A stretch of DNA of 64,000 nucleotides from Soonwooa sp032062245 (GCF_032062245.1 NZ_DAMBQF010000010.1:1-64000); one strand, 5' to 3'. Numbered from the stretch's first letter, positions 18,874 to 28,322 are shown. Numbers and translations are program-made. The notes: generated from the letters alone by a model not told the origin.

Positions 18874-19649
18874 TATTTAAAGTTATTAAAATAGGATTTG
18901 AAGGACTCATAACGCGATTGGTCAAGCTCTATCTCGCCATACCAAACGTTTTCGAAAATGTTTGTCAGTCTATTAAACTGTGTTTTTTGATCATCGTTTT
19001 TAAGTTCTCGACTGTAGTCACGATTGGTTTTTTCAATATTCCAGTCAATTAATTTTCGATCAGAAAGTTTTTTTAATAATGATAAAAACTGATAACGCGT
19101 TGCCATACGATAATTGGATTTTGCTTCGTATTCGGCAATCGTATTTTCAAAATTGATTTCGTGGATATTTTCTTTAAGATCTTCCGTTGTGATTTTTATT
19201 TTTTTATTCTTTTTACTAAAGAAAATACTGCCGTCTTTCAAAAAGAATTTTGTGATGATGAAATAAAGTAAAAAACCGACCAACAAAATGACAAAAAACT
19301 TAATGATAATATCCGTGTATTTGAAAGTGTTTGGTGTATCGATATTTCCAAATAGTGCATTTAGAACCTTATCTAACCATTTTGAAAACTTTGCAAAAAT
19401 AGATTCTCGCGGTTTTGTTAAGCGATAATCGAAATCTTCACCTTGATATTTTTTGTAATAATTGGGACTAAATTTTCTCGTCGTTACAGTGTTGTCTGTC
19501 TGGTAGTTAGTTTTTAAAATAGAATCGGTTTCGGCAAGAGTTTCGATAGCTGTTACTGCTGTCGATTTTGGCGGAACCACAACATCATAATCTTGTCCAA
19601 AAATAGGGACAAAAATATACATTAATATGATGACTAAAAACTTACGCAT
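18873..19649 (-). CDS. DUF4129 domain protein
   Basis: About 258 residues from the ATG at 19,649. A more upstream start at 19,736 would run deep into the preceding gene and spoil the signal peptide MRKFLVIILMYIFVPIFG. A central membrane helix (about residue 120) is followed by the DUF4129 C-terminal motif TRYQFLSLLKKLSDRKLI ... WNIEKTNRDYSREL ... FENVWYGEI. It overlaps the upstream gene by 8 nt and belongs to the MoxR cluster, with presumed envelope location and unknown function. Confidence 0.82.
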   Translation of the reverse strand: MRKFLVIILMYIFVPIFGQDYDVVVPPKSTAVTAIETLAETDSILKTNYQTDNTVTTRKFSPNYYKKYQGEDFDYRLTKPRESIFAKFSKWLDKVLNALFGNIDTPNTFKYTDIIIKFFVILLVGFLLYFIITKFFLKDGSIFFSKKNKKIKITTEDLKENIHEINFENTIAEYEAKSNYRMATRYQFLSLLKKLSDRKLIDWNIEKTNRDYSRELKNDDQKTQFNRLTNIFENVWYGEIELDQSRYESFKSYFNNFK

Positions 19650-20613
19650 CTGTTTGATTACCAATAGTATCGATTTCATGAATGTCAAGATCGCGGTGTA
19701 GATCCTGTCGACTGTCATAATACATAAAACCTGCATTAACTGCCATTAGGTTATACACAATAGAACTGACCAAAATAGAAACGCCGTAGCTTACAAAAAA
19801 AATAACGCCCATTACGCCGGAGAAAATAGTACTTGGATCATTAATTTGGTCATAATTTGGGTTAAGACTCATGTTCCCGATCATCATAAAATACGGAATT
19901 ATCGAGAATGCCATACTCACAATGTAGATGATAACACCAAGAACTAATGTTGATCCCCAATACTTCCAGAATTTTGTTTTTTGAGTATTAAACATATCTC
20001 CGAAAACGGTTCTAGCAGCATTGCTGAGCGCATCGAAGTATGTTTTGTTAGTACTCATATAATCGTACAAGGTTAGATAAAGTACGTTGTAAAATGCTGG
20101 CGCTAATAATATTAATAATAAAAAACCTACTAGAATTACAATTAAAAAAGAGGAAATAGCCAACATAACCATCATAACTGGAGCGACAATAAAGCACGTT
20201 GCTAAACAGAATATGAAAAATTTCCCGATATTTTTTTTCATATCAGAAAGCAGCTCGTCGGTTGTGATTTTGGTTTGATGTTCGCCGATGCGCTTCATGT
20301 AGAAAATAGGAAATGTGTATACAACAGTAGAAATAACAAAAAGCAAAATAAAAGCAATAATGCCCACCAATACAAGAATTGGCCAATTGTTACTAAAATA
20401 ACTTTCGAACATATAGCTTTGTCCACCAGCATTAGCAACGAAAATTTGCATAAAAAACTCGCGATAGAAAAATATCGTTAACAATGTCATTATTATCAAT
20501 AACGCACCATTGATGATGAAGTAACTTTTAAAATAATCTTTTCCATAAATTCGGAAAAAATTAAATGTGTCACTTACCAAATTACCGAAGTTTCGCTCCT
20601 GAAAAATCTGCAT
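19642..20613 (-). CDS. multi-pass membrane protein of the MoxR cluster
   Basis: About 323 residues from the ATG at 20,613 (MQIFQERNFGNLVSDTFNFF). The longer reading from 20,667 overlaps the SpoIIM-like gene by 86 nt and adds non-conserved residues. It has about six to seven membrane segments with Ser/Gly-rich linkers. Proteins of this kind regularly lie between SpoIIM-like and DUF4129 genes in Bacteroidota. No catalytic motif is seen. Confidence 0.78.
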   Translation of the reverse strand: MQIFQERNFGNLVSDTFNFFRIYGKDYFKSYFIINGALLIIMTLLTIFFYREFFMQIFVANAGGQSYMFESYFSNNWPILVLVGIIAFILLFVISTVVYTFPIFYMKRIGEHQTKITTDELLSDMKKNIGKFFIFCLATCFIVAPVMMVMLAISSFLIVILVGFLLLILLAPAFYNVLYLTLYDYMSTNKTYFDALSNAARTVFGDMFNTQKTKFWKYWGSTLVLGVIIYIVSMAFSIIPYFMMIGNMSLNPNYDQINDPSTIFSGVMGVIFFVSYGVSILVSSIVYNLMAVNAGFMYYDSRQDLHRDLDIHEIDTIGNQTDA

Positions 20614-21574
20614 GTTTTGTGTGTTTTTTATAAAGCATTCTTGGATATATACCATAGTAGAATCCAATTATTGATAGACAAATAATGATAATAGCCAAGT
20701 TAGCCCAAAGTGGCATAACCTGCGCATGTCTTGTAACATAGCCTTCGATAACGCCAGCAATTATTGTAAACGGAACGGTACTTAGAAAAAGTTTCATACT
20801 TGTTTTGAATCCGATTTTGAAAGACTCGAATCTCGAATAGGTTTTCGGAAATAGTATTGATGCTCCCAAAATAAGTCCTGCGGCGGCCTCGATAACCATT
20901 GCTATAATCTCAAACGTCCCGTGTAACCAAATGCCTTTAGCACTTTCTAGTAGTACACTTTGGTCTTTGAAAAAATATTGAAAAGCTCCTAGCATAACAC
21001 TATTTTGGAACAATGCGTAGATGGTTCCAACTCCTCCGAATATACCGTAGATGTAGAGTCTCGCACCAACATATAAATTATTAAGGATTATGACGAAAGA
21101 AGTGCCCCAAGTAGAACCTGTCCCATAGATGGCGGTTGGGTCGCCTTTTTTTATGTTTTCTAAAGTTTGGTTGATGTAATCGTCCCCCAAAATAAGTCTT
21201 GCAAAATCTTTATCATAGATGGATGACAAAACGCCAATACTTGTAAATGCTACAAAAAAACAAATCGCATAGAGTAGATATCTTCGGTATTGGTAAGCGA
21301 TTAGTGGGACTTCTTGTAGAAAAAATGACTTGAAGCGATTTTCTTCAACACGTTTTGTCTTATATATTTTTTGGAAAACTTGCGAAGACAAAAAATTGAG
21401 ATAGATTGTTGTCTTACTTTTTGGGTAATAAGTTTGTGCGTATGAGAGATCGTTGACAATACTTATGTATAAAGATGACAAGTCATCGGGATTTTTTTTA
21501 ATTTTTCCCTGAATGACTTGGTCGATTTCCAACCATTTTTCTTTATTTTGTTTAATGAAAGCGATTTCTCTCAT
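20582..21574 (-). CDS. stage II sporulation protein M (SpoIIM) family protein
   Basis: A 330-residue protein with the family opening REIAFIKQNKEKWLEID and about six membrane segments, including LWLHGTFEIIAMVIEAAAGL, the SpoIIM hallmark region. In non-sporulating bacteria these proteins accompany MoxR and RDD genes; the function is unknown. It is the first gene of the leftward cluster, and its ATG is only 23 nt from the ATG of the divergent RDD gene. At least one of the two promoters must therefore lie inside a coding region. Confidence 0.85.
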   Translation of the reverse strand: MREIAFIKQNKEKWLEIDQVIQGKIKKNPDDLSSLYISIVNDLSYAQTYYPKSKTTIYLNFLSSQVFQKIYKTKRVEENRFKSFFLQEVPLIAYQYRRYLLYAICFFVAFTSIGVLSSIYDKDFARLILGDDYINQTLENIKKGDPTAIYGTGSTWGTSFVIILNNLYVGARLYIYGIFGGVGTIYALFQNSVMLGAFQYFFKDQSVLLESAKGIWLHGTFEIIAMVIEAAAGLILGASILFPKTYSRFESFKIGFKTSMKLFLSTVPFTIIAGVIEGYVTRHAQVMPLWANLAIIIICLSIIGFYYGIYPRMLYKKHTKHADFSGAKLR

Positions 21575-21597
21575 GATTTTGCTAATGTAACAAAAAA

Positions 21598-22350
21598 ATG
21601 AATCAAATAGGCATCAATACATCTCAAAATGTAAACATTAATTTTAAAATTGCTAGTGTTGGCGAAAGATTTTTTGCCTTCATTATTGATATTTTGATAA
21701 AAGCAGCTTACGGATTTGCAGTTTTTTGGATTCTTTTTGATGTTCTGGGTATTGGCGGATTAATGCAAGGTTGGGATAGTTGGTCTATCGGTGCTTTTTT
21801 ATCAATCTTTTATTTACCAGTCATCTTGTACACTTTTGTTTTGGAAAGCCTTTTTGAAGGGCAAACGCCAGGTAAAAGATTATTAAAAATTAGGATTGTA
21901 AAAATAGACGGTTATCAGGCTACATTTGGCGATTATCTTATGCGATGGTTCATGCGACTTATTGATGTTTATTCTAATTTTGGTGTTGTCGGTTTGATAA
22001 GTATGGTGTCTTCAAAATACAACCAAAGATTGGGAGATGTTGCTTCGGGTTGTGCTGTTATTTCTTTAAAAAGTGAATTTAATATTTCGCATACAATTTT
22101 GGAGGAGCTTAAAGAAGATTATGTGCCTATTTTTCCACAGGTTATTTTGCTAAATGATAACGATATGCGAATCATCAAAGAAAATTATGAGCGCGCAATA
22201 AAATCAAAAGATAACATTATCATTAAAAAATTAGCAGATAAAATAAAACAAACGATAAAACTTGATACTACCAATTTTTCATATTCTGATCTTGAATTCA
22301 TCAATATAGTAATAAAGGATTATAATTTTTATACTGGAAGAAATTCTTAA
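21598..22350 (+). CDS. RDD family membrane protein
   Basis: A 250-residue protein whose N-terminal half is an RDD domain with the motifs GERFFAFIIDILIK (Arg and the Asp pair), EGQTPGKRLLKIRIV and QRLGDVASG, and about three membrane helices. The C-terminal 90 residues are soluble and helical. RDD proteins occur beside SpoIIM/MoxR clusters as here. The truncated peptidase that follows begins directly at its stop codon. Confidence 0.86.
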   Translation: MNQIGINTSQNVNINFKIASVGERFFAFIIDILIKAAYGFAVFWILFDVLGIGGLMQGWDSWSIGAFLSIFYLPVILYTFVLESLFEGQTPGKRLLKIRIVKIDGYQATFGDYLMRWFMRLIDVYSNFGVVGLISMVSSKYNQRLGDVASGCAVISLKSEFNISHTILEELKEDYVPIFPQVILLNDNDMRIIKENYERAIKSKDNIIIKKLADKIKQTIKLDTTNFSYSDLEFINIVIKDYNFYTGRNS

Positions 22351-22351
22351 A

Positions 22352-22738
22352 ATTAAGGCTTTAACTTTTACTAATGCAGATGCTGCATCGGCAAGTTCTA
22401 AGACAATTGCGACACTTAATAATAGTCAGCTTGGTGCAATGGCTAATGCAATGTTAGACGCATCTCACAGCAAAAAGCAGGAGTCGGAAGCGGATAACTA
22501 TTCTTACGATTTTATGAAGGCGAATGGCTACGATGTTGTTGGGGCGTATAGAGCTTTTAAAAAACTAGCCTTGTTATCTGAGGATGGTGGTGCAAAACAG
22601 AGTGGTTTTCAAAAGATGTTCAACTCGCATCCTGATAGTAATAAGCGTGCTGAAGCAATCAAAAAAAGAGCTAAGAAAGATGGTCTTTGGAAAGATACAG
22701 GAACTGTAACTTTGCTTACAACTAAACTTACGAAATAA
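22352..22738 (+). pseudogene. C-terminal remnant of an M48-type metallopeptidase
   Basis: About 129 codons are readable, of which the last 99 follow an ATG at 22,439. They match the C-terminal part of M48 (LoiP-like) peptidases: ANAMLDASHSKKQESEADNY (third zinc ligand Glu in ESEAD), MKANGYDVVGAYRAFKKLA, and FNSHPDSNKRAEAIK. The first 150 or so residues, including the lipoprotein signal and the HExxH motif, are missing; the RDD gene stands in their place. The peptide cannot be an active protease. The deletion joint lies at or before 22,352. Confidence 0.78.
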
Positions 22739-22752
22739 TCTTTATTAAAATA

Positions 22753-22786
22753 AAAAAAAGCCGCAAATTGTTTGCGGCTTTTTTTT
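22753..22786. terminator. bidirectional terminator
   Basis: AAGCCGCAAA / TTTGCGGCTT stem with A- and T-runs on either side, between the peptidase remnant (+) and the ABC-F gene (-). Confidence 0.87.
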
Positions 22787-22804
22787 ATAATTTTTAAAAA
22801 GAAA

Positions 22805-24427
22805 TTAAGAATACATTTGGTCTCTTAGTTCTTTTATTTTTTTATCTTCAAGATATTCGTCGTAAGACATATCGCGGTCAATAACACCTTTTGGCGTTAA
22901 CTCAATAATACGATTACAAACAGTTTGTAACATTTCGTGGTCATGAGAAGACAAAAGAATGTTTCCTTTGAAGTTGCTCAAAGAGTTGTTCAATGTCGTG
23001 ATACTTTCTAGATCTAAGTGGTTGGTTGGTTCATCCATTACAAGAACATTGGCTTTTTTAAGCATCATTCTAGAGAACATACAACGCATTTTTTCACCTC
23101 CTGAAAGTACTTGGCTAGATTTAAGCGCTTCATCACCTGAGAATAACATTCTACCTAAGAAACCTCTCACATATTCTTCGTGTCTTTCTTCATCGGTTAA
23201 AACAAATTGACGTAACCAATCTACAAGATTAATTTCTTCTTGGAAAAAAGAAGAGTTGTCAAGAGGCATATAACTTTGAGTTGTTGTAACACCCCATTGG
23301 TAATTTCCTTTGTCTGCTTCTACGTTTCCTGTAATAATTTGGAAGAATTCAGTAATTGCTAAAGAGTTTCTGGAAATGATCGCAACTTTATCATTTTTCT
23401 TAAGGTTGATATCAACGTTAGAGAATAATAATTCGCCATCCTTTGTTTTTTCTAAACCTTTAACTTCTAAAATTTGATCACCAACTTCTCTTTCTTGGTC
23501 AAAAATAATGGCAGGATAACGACGAGAAGATGGTTTAATATCTTCGATGTTTAACTTGTCAATCATTTTTTTACGAGCAGTTGCTTGTTTTGCTTTCGCA
23601 ACGTTAGAACTAAATCTCGCAATAAAGTCTTGTAATTCCTTTTTCTTTTCTTCCGCCTTCTTGTTAGCTTGAGCTCTTTGTCTTGTCGCTAATTGTGAAG
23701 CTTGGTACCAGAATGTGTAGTTACCAGTATATAAGTTAAGTTTAGAATAATCTAAATCGCCGATGTGCGTACATACCGCATCTAAGAAGTGACGGTCGTG
23801 CGATACAACAATAACTGTGTTCTCGTAACCACCTAAGAAATCTTCTAACCAAGCGATTGTATCGATATCCAAGTCGTTGGTAGGCTCATCCAAGATCAAA
23901 ACATCTGGGTTTCCAAATAAAGCTTGAGCAAGTAACACTCTTACTTTATCCTTGTTTTCAAGTTCTGACATCATTTGATAATGCATATCATCTTTAATGC
24001 CTACGTTAGATAACATCGTTTGTGCGTCAGACTCAGCATTCCATCCCCCCATTTCGTCGTAGATAACACCAAGCTCTCCAGCTTTAATACCGTCTTCGTC
24101 AGAGAAATCCTCTTTAGCGTACAAAGCGTCCATCTCCTCTTTTATCTCAAATAATTTTTTGTTGCCACGAAGAACCGCTTCTAATACGGTGAAATTATCG
24201 AATGCAAAATGATCCTGCTCAAGAACTGACATTCTTTTGCCTGGTTCCAAAGAGACATTACCAGTCGTTGCTTCTTGTTTTCCACTTAATATTTTAAGGA
24301 AGGTTGACTTACCAGCACCATTGGCACCAATGATACCGTAGCAATTCCCTTTTGTAAATTTTATATTGACTTCATCAAAAAGTACTCTTTTTCCGAACTG
24401 TAATGATAAATTAGATACTGTTAACAT
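22805..24427 (-). CDS. ABC-F type ATPase (YbiT-like)
   Basis: A 540-residue protein with two ABC ATPase domains and no membrane segment. The first Walker A is GANGAGKST (about 36-44); the second is degenerate (IISRNSLAI). The second signature is LSGGEKMR, and Walker B sequences are VLILDEPTNDLD and VLVMDEPTNHLD. The linker between domains is basic (ATRKKMIDKLNIEDIKPSSR). ABC-F proteins act on ribosomes as translation factors or give antibiotic resistance. The lost second P-loop lysine is typical of the YbiT branch, which suggests a housekeeping role. Confidence 0.9.
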   Translation of the reverse strand: MLTVSNLSLQFGKRVLFDEVNIKFTKGNCYGIIGANGAGKSTFLKILSGKQEATTGNVSLEPGKRMSVLEQDHFAFDNFTVLEAVLRGNKKLFEIKEEMDALYAKEDFSDEDGIKAGELGVIYDEMGGWNAESDAQTMLSNVGIKDDMHYQMMSELENKDKVRVLLAQALFGNPDVLILDEPTNDLDIDTIAWLEDFLGGYENTVIVVSHDRHFLDAVCTHIGDLDYSKLNLYTGNYTFWYQASQLATRQRAQANKKAEEKKKELQDFIARFSSNVAKAKQATARKKMIDKLNIEDIKPSSRRYPAIIFDQEREVGDQILEVKGLEKTKDGELLFSNVDINLKKNDKVAIISRNSLAITEFFQIITGNVEADKGNYQWGVTTTQSYMPLDNSSFFQEEINLVDWLRQFVLTDEERHEEYVRGFLGRMLFSGDEALKSSQVLSGGEKMRCMFSRMMLKKANVLVMDEPTNHLDLESITTLNNSLSNFKGNILLSSHDHEMLQTVCNRIIELTPKGVIDRDMSYDEYLEDKKIKELRDQMYS

Positions 24428-24506
24428 AGAGTTTTGTAAATTTGTGCAAATTTACGAAAATAAGTTGGTATAATAAACTGTATCTACTTATACTATATAT
24501 ACACAT

Positions 24507-24965
24507 ATGAAAATCCAAAGAACTGTTAATATTCTTAATAAACGAGCGCGATTCGAATACGAAATTCTAGACGAATACGAGGCTGGTCTTGTCTTGACTG
24601 GTACTGAAATTAAATCACTTCGGTCTTCTAAAGCATCTATATCAGAGAGTTTTTGTGAATTTACAGATGGCGACCTCTATGTTATTAATATGCAGATAGA
24701 TGAGTATAAATTGGGGACTTTTTATAATCATAAAGCGAGAAGGGCACGAAAGTTGCTACTGCATAAATACGAATTGCAAAAACTTAAAAAAAAGTTAAAG
24801 GATATTGGCAATACTATAATACCTTTAAAATTATATATTAATGATAAAGGAAAGGCTAAACTTCTTATTGCATCGGCTAGAGGGAAAAAACTTTATGATA
24901 AAAGAGAGGCTATAAAAGACAGAGAGAATAAAGTTAACCTTCAAAGACTATTAAAGAAAAGTTAA
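24507..24965 (+). CDS. smpB: SsrA-binding protein SmpB
   Basis: A 152-residue SmpB, which binds tmRNA and brings it to stalled ribosomes. Motifs are ILNKRARFEYEILDEYEAGL, VLTGTEIKSLRSSKASISES and HKARRARKLLLHKYEL, then a basic C-terminal tail. The length is standard. The tmRNA gene ssrA was not seen in this window. Confidence 0.97.
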   Translation: MKIQRTVNILNKRARFEYEILDEYEAGLVLTGTEIKSLRSSKASISESFCEFTDGDLYVINMQIDEYKLGTFYNHKARRARKLLLHKYELQKLKKKLKDIGNTIIPLKLYINDKGKAKLLIASARGKKLYDKREAIKDRENKVNLQRLLKKS

Positions 24966-25032
24966 AAAAACTTTGTTTTTAAAGAAAAATTATATTTATT
25001 TTGCATTATCAATTATTTAATCATTTAATTCT

Positions 25033-26523
25033 ATGAAAAATCTAAAATTAGGAATTTCAGCATTGGCACTTACAGTTGCCTCTACTGTTTTCGCTCAGAC
25101 GACTTCTAACCCTTGGGTTATCGGAGTTGGTATGCACGGAGTGAACCACGTAGCGCAAAGAAGCCAGTTCAGTGGGACTTTCTCTGCATGGAACGTTAAA
25201 GAAAATTTATTAGGAGTTTCTAAATACTCTATTACTCCACCTTTATCAAAATTAACTGTTGCTAGAAACTTAAACAAATATTTGGTTTTAGACTGGCAAA
25301 CGACAGTTGGGAATGTTGATAACAAAAGATTTGGTCTTGATAAAGAATTCTTCTTACAAACAGGTCTTGGTCTTCAATTTAAATTCAACGGTCTTTGGAA
25401 TGAAGATTCTTGGTTTGATCCTTACTTAAGAGTTGGTGCTAACTACCTAAGACATGATTACACAGGTGTGAATTTCCCTATTACTGATGCTAAAGTAAGA
25501 GGTGGGGGTACTTATACAGCATTTGATGGTGATGGAGGAACTGGTAAAGCTAATCACTTTACTGTAGCAACAGGTGCAGGTTTAAACCTTTGGGTTACTA
25601 AAAACTTCGGTTTAGGTGTTCAAGGTGATTATGTTTCAACTCCAGTTGATAAATCTAATATCGCTAATTTCTGGCAAGCATCTGCTTCATTATTATTCAG
25701 ATTTGGTAATACTGACAGAGATAAAGATGGTATCCCAGATAAAGAAGATAGATGTCCTGATACTTTTGGTTTAGCAGAATTCCAAGGTTGTCCTGATACA
25801 GACGGAGATGGTATTCCTGATATCGATGATCAATGTCCAGATGTTGCTGGTCCAAAAGAAAACAACGGTTGTCCTTGGCCAGATACTGATGGTGATGGTG
25901 TATTAGACAAAGATGATCAATGTCCTACAGTAGCAGGTCCAGCTGAAAACAACGGTTGTCCTTGGCCAGATACCGACGGTGATGGTGTGTTAGATAAAGA
26001 CGATGCTTGTCCTACTGTATTCGGTCTTAAAGAGTACAACGGATGTCCTAAGCCTGCTGATGCATACGCAACAGAAGCTACAGGAGCACTTCAAGGTATC
26101 TTATTTGACTTCAACAAGTCTTCTATCAAGGCAGAATCTAATCCAAAATTAGATCAAGCGTCTACAATTATCAAAGGTTCTAAGGATGGTTTATTCTTAG
26201 TTGAAGGTCAAACAGATAAAAAAGGTTCAGAAGCTTACAACTTAAAACTTTCAAGAGAAAGAGCTGCGTCAGTAGTAAGAGCTCTTGAAGCTAGAGGAGT
26301 TAGCGGAGATCAATTGAAATCTATTGGTGTAGGTGAGCAAAAAGCTACAGTTGATGAAAAAGCTTCTGATGCTGAAAGAGCTATCGATAGAAAAGTAGTT
26401 GTAACTGCTGTTAATAGAGAGGCTTGGCAGTCAATGCAGAAGTCAGATCTTCCAATAGTTCAGAAAAAAGTAGTTAAAAAAGCTCCAGCTAAGAAAAAAG
26501 CTCCAGCTAAAAAGAAAAAATAA
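25033..26523 (+). CDS. OmpA family protein with thrombospondin type 3 repeats
   Basis: A 496-residue outer-membrane protein: signal peptide (1-21, ending VFAQ), an N-terminal beta-barrel (about 25-230), three to four calcium-binding thrombospondin type 3 repeats (DTDGDGVLDKDDQCPTVAGP and variants, about 232-335), a peptidoglycan-binding OmpA domain (about 350-465, ILFDFNKSSIKAES and GQTDKKGSEAYNLKLSRERA), and a Lys/Ala/Pro tail. It anchors the outer membrane to the cell wall and is usually very abundant in flavobacteria. A near-consensus promoter (TTTG at 24,972, A/T-rich -7 near 24,997) precedes it. Confidence 0.93.
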   Translation: MKNLKLGISALALTVASTVFAQTTSNPWVIGVGMHGVNHVAQRSQFSGTFSAWNVKENLLGVSKYSITPPLSKLTVARNLNKYLVLDWQTTVGNVDNKRFGLDKEFFLQTGLGLQFKFNGLWNEDSWFDPYLRVGANYLRHDYTGVNFPITDAKVRGGGTYTAFDGDGGTGKANHFTVATGAGLNLWVTKNFGLGVQGDYVSTPVDKSNIANFWQASASLLFRFGNTDRDKDGIPDKEDRCPDTFGLAEFQGCPDTDGDGIPDIDDQCPDVAGPKENNGCPWPDTDGDGVLDKDDQCPTVAGPAENNGCPWPDTDGDGVLDKDDACPTVFGLKEYNGCPKPADAYATEATGALQGILFDFNKSSIKAESNPKLDQASTIIKGSKDGLFLVEGQTDKKGSEAYNLKLSRERAASVVRALEARGVSGDQLKSIGVGEQKATVDEKASDAERAIDRKVVVTAVNREAWQSMQKSDLPIVQKKVVKKAPAKKKAPAKKKK

Positions 26524-26544
26524 TTAACTTATTTTTCTAAATAT

Positions 26545-26571
26545 AACACCCTCAATTGAGGGTGTTTTTTT
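26545..26571 (+). terminator. terminator after the OmpA gene
   Basis: A perfect 11-bp palindromic stem (AACACCCTCAA and its complement) followed by a T-run, 22 nt past the stop codon. Confidence 0.88.
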
Positions 26572-26633
26572 GTTCAAAAATTTTTATAATTCACGAATTG
26601 AAAGTATTTTTGTAGAATAAATTACAGATTAAA

Positions 26634-27374
26634 ATGGGAAGAGCATTTGAATATAGAAAGGCATCAAAAATGGCTCGTTGGGATAAGATGGCCAAAACCT
26701 TTTCTAAAATAGGAAAAGATATTGCATTAGCTGTTAAAGCCGGAGGTCCTGACCCCGAATCTAATCCTGCATTGCGTCGTTGCATTCAAAATGCAAAAGG
26801 TGCTAATATGCCAAAAGATAACGTAGAGCGCGCAATAAAGAAAGCTGCTGGTGCTGATGCGGAAAACTATGAAGAAATTACATATGAAGGTTATGGGCAA
26901 GGTGGTGTTGCTTTTTTTGTAGAATGTACTACGAATAACCCAACTCGGACTGTGGCTAATGTAAGAGCTATTTTCAATAAGTTTGATGGTAATCTTGGCA
27001 AAAATGGAGAATTGTCATTTTTATTTGATAGAAAGGGGATTTTCACTATTGACAAAGCAAACATTACAATGGATTGGGATGATTTTGAAATGGAAATGAT
27101 TGATGGAGGAGCCGAAGAAATTGATCAAGATGAGACTGAAGTAGTCGTAACAACAGCTTTTGAAGATTTTGGAACACTATCTCATAAATTGGATGAAATT
27201 GAAATAGATGCGAAAAGTGCAGAATTGCAACGTATTCCAAATAATTCTAAGGAAGTTACAACAGAGCAATTTGCAGCTAATATGAAAATGTTAGAGCGTT
27301 TTGAGGATGATGACGATGTGCAAAATGTTTTCCATAATATGGAGTTTACAGATGAGCATTTAGATTCTTTATAA
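26634..27374 (+). CDS. YebC/PmpR family protein (TACO1 family)
   Basis: A 246-residue YebC-family protein: MGRAFEYRKASKMARWDKMA at the start, NPALRRCIQNAKGANMPKDN, then YEEITYEGYGQGGVAFFVEC, and an acidic C-terminal domain. Members were named transcription regulators; work on YebC/TACO1 points to a role in translation of proline-rich stretches. It is monocistronic with a terminator after it. Confidence 0.94.
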   Translation: MGRAFEYRKASKMARWDKMAKTFSKIGKDIALAVKAGGPDPESNPALRRCIQNAKGANMPKDNVERAIKKAAGADAENYEEITYEGYGQGGVAFFVECTTNNPTRTVANVRAIFNKFDGNLGKNGELSFLFDRKGIFTIDKANITMDWDDFEMEMIDGGAEEIDQDETEVVVTTAFEDFGTLSHKLDEIEIDAKSAELQRIPNNSKEVTTEQFAANMKMLERFEDDDDVQNVFHNMEFTDEHLDSL

Positions 27375-27378
27375 AATA

Positions 27379-27405
27379 TAAAAACCGCAATTAGCGGTTT
27401 TTTTA
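27379..27405. terminator. bidirectional terminator
   Basis: AAACCGC / GCGGTTT stem with A-run left and T-run right; it serves yebC (+) and the convergent HAD phosphatase gene (-), whose stop it touches. Confidence 0.82.
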
Positions 27406-28107
27406 TTTAATTATATTTTTTATTTCGGTTAAGTGATCGACAATATTTACATTTTCCATTTGATGTATTTTTTCATTTAATGCATCAAAATATATGACTT
27501 TAATTCCAAAATTGGTGGCGCCAATGACATCAGCAATCCAATCGTCGCCGATCATTAGACTTTCGTCAATATTTGCTCTAGCTTCATTTAAAGCAAACTT
27601 AAAAACTTCTGCATTTGGTTTTCTTTTACCAATGGAATCTGCACTGGTTATCGTTTCAAAATATTTATCAATACCAGATAAAATACATTTCCTTTCGGTA
27701 ACTTCTTGAAAGCCATTGGAAATAATATGTAGTTTGTATTGCTTAGATTTTAGGTGGTCAAGAAGTTCAATAGTGCCTTCAACTAAGTCATTATAAGATA
27801 GAATCCGATCTAGAAAATGTTCTTCAAAATATTGTGATAACTCAAAATTATCTACCCCAAATTCTAAAAACGTATCGTAAAATCTATGTTTTCTTAAGTA
27901 GTCTTTATCGATTTTAGCATCGCGAATTAACTCCCAAAGATGTTCATTAATAAGATCGTATGTCTTGTGAAAGCTTTCAAAATCAATATTATATTTTTCG
28001 TTGATTTCTAGTTTTAAAAATAAATCTTTGATTGTATTGTAAGCATTTTTGCGATGATCCCAAAGCGTGTTATCAAGATCAAAAAAAATGTGCCTTATAT
28101 TTTCCAT
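27403..28107 (-). CDS. YjjG-like noncanonical pyrimidine nucleotidase (HAD)
   Basis: About 234 residues from ATG 28,107 (MENIRHIFFDLDNTLWDH); an in-frame ATG at 28,116 adds only three residues. HAD motifs: DLDNTLWD (nucleophile Asp about 12), ISNGF for motif II, KRKPNAEVF with the motif III Lys, and MIGDDWIADVIGA for motif IV. The YjjG group dephosphorylates unusual pyrimidine nucleotides as a housekeeping step. Confidence 0.88.
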   Translation of the reverse strand: MENIRHIFFDLDNTLWDHRKNAYNTIKDLFLKLEINEKYNIDFESFHKTYDLINEHLWELIRDAKIDKDYLRKHRFYDTFLEFGVDNFELSQYFEEHFLDRILSYNDLVEGTIELLDHLKSKQYKLHIISNGFQEVTERKCILSGIDKYFETITSADSIGKRKPNAEVFKFALNEARANIDESLMIGDDWIADVIGATNFGIKVIYFDALNEKIHQMENVNIVDHLTEIKNIIK

Positions 28108-28184
28108 AAGGCACAAAACTAATCAATTTTAACCATACAAAATGAATGTATTCATTAATCTAAAACTATTTAAAGTTGAAAAAC

Positions 28185-28322
28185 TTAATTCTTTAAGATC
28201 CCAAGAGCACTTCCATTTTTTAATTTAACTATCTCATAGCTTTTTGAGAAGTTTAATAAAAATGCAATTGTTTCCTTTTTGGGTTTCAAAGTTTTAAGTA
28301 CTAAAGTGTCGTTTTTTTTCAT
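28185..28322 (-). CDS. 45-residue basic protein downstream of the sigma factor gene
   Basis: A short ORF starting at ATG 28,322 (MKKNDTLVLKTLKPKKETIA ...) with about ten lysines and a central NFSKSYEIVKLK, in the same direction as the sigma factor gene that ends 54 nt upstream. Codon use looks like its neighbours. The position suggests coexpression with the sigma factor; function is unknown. No Shine-Dalgarno-like sequence is obvious, but this is usual in the phylum. Confidence 0.6.
   Translation of the reverse strand: MKKNDTLVLKTLKPKKETIAFLLNFSKSYEIVKLKNGSALGILKN

Noticed and set aside
25715..26050. Tandem DNA repeats in the OmpA-like gene
   Set aside because: The near-identical units encode the thrombospondin type 3 calcium repeats; they are protein-level repeats, not an independent satellite or a CRISPR array.
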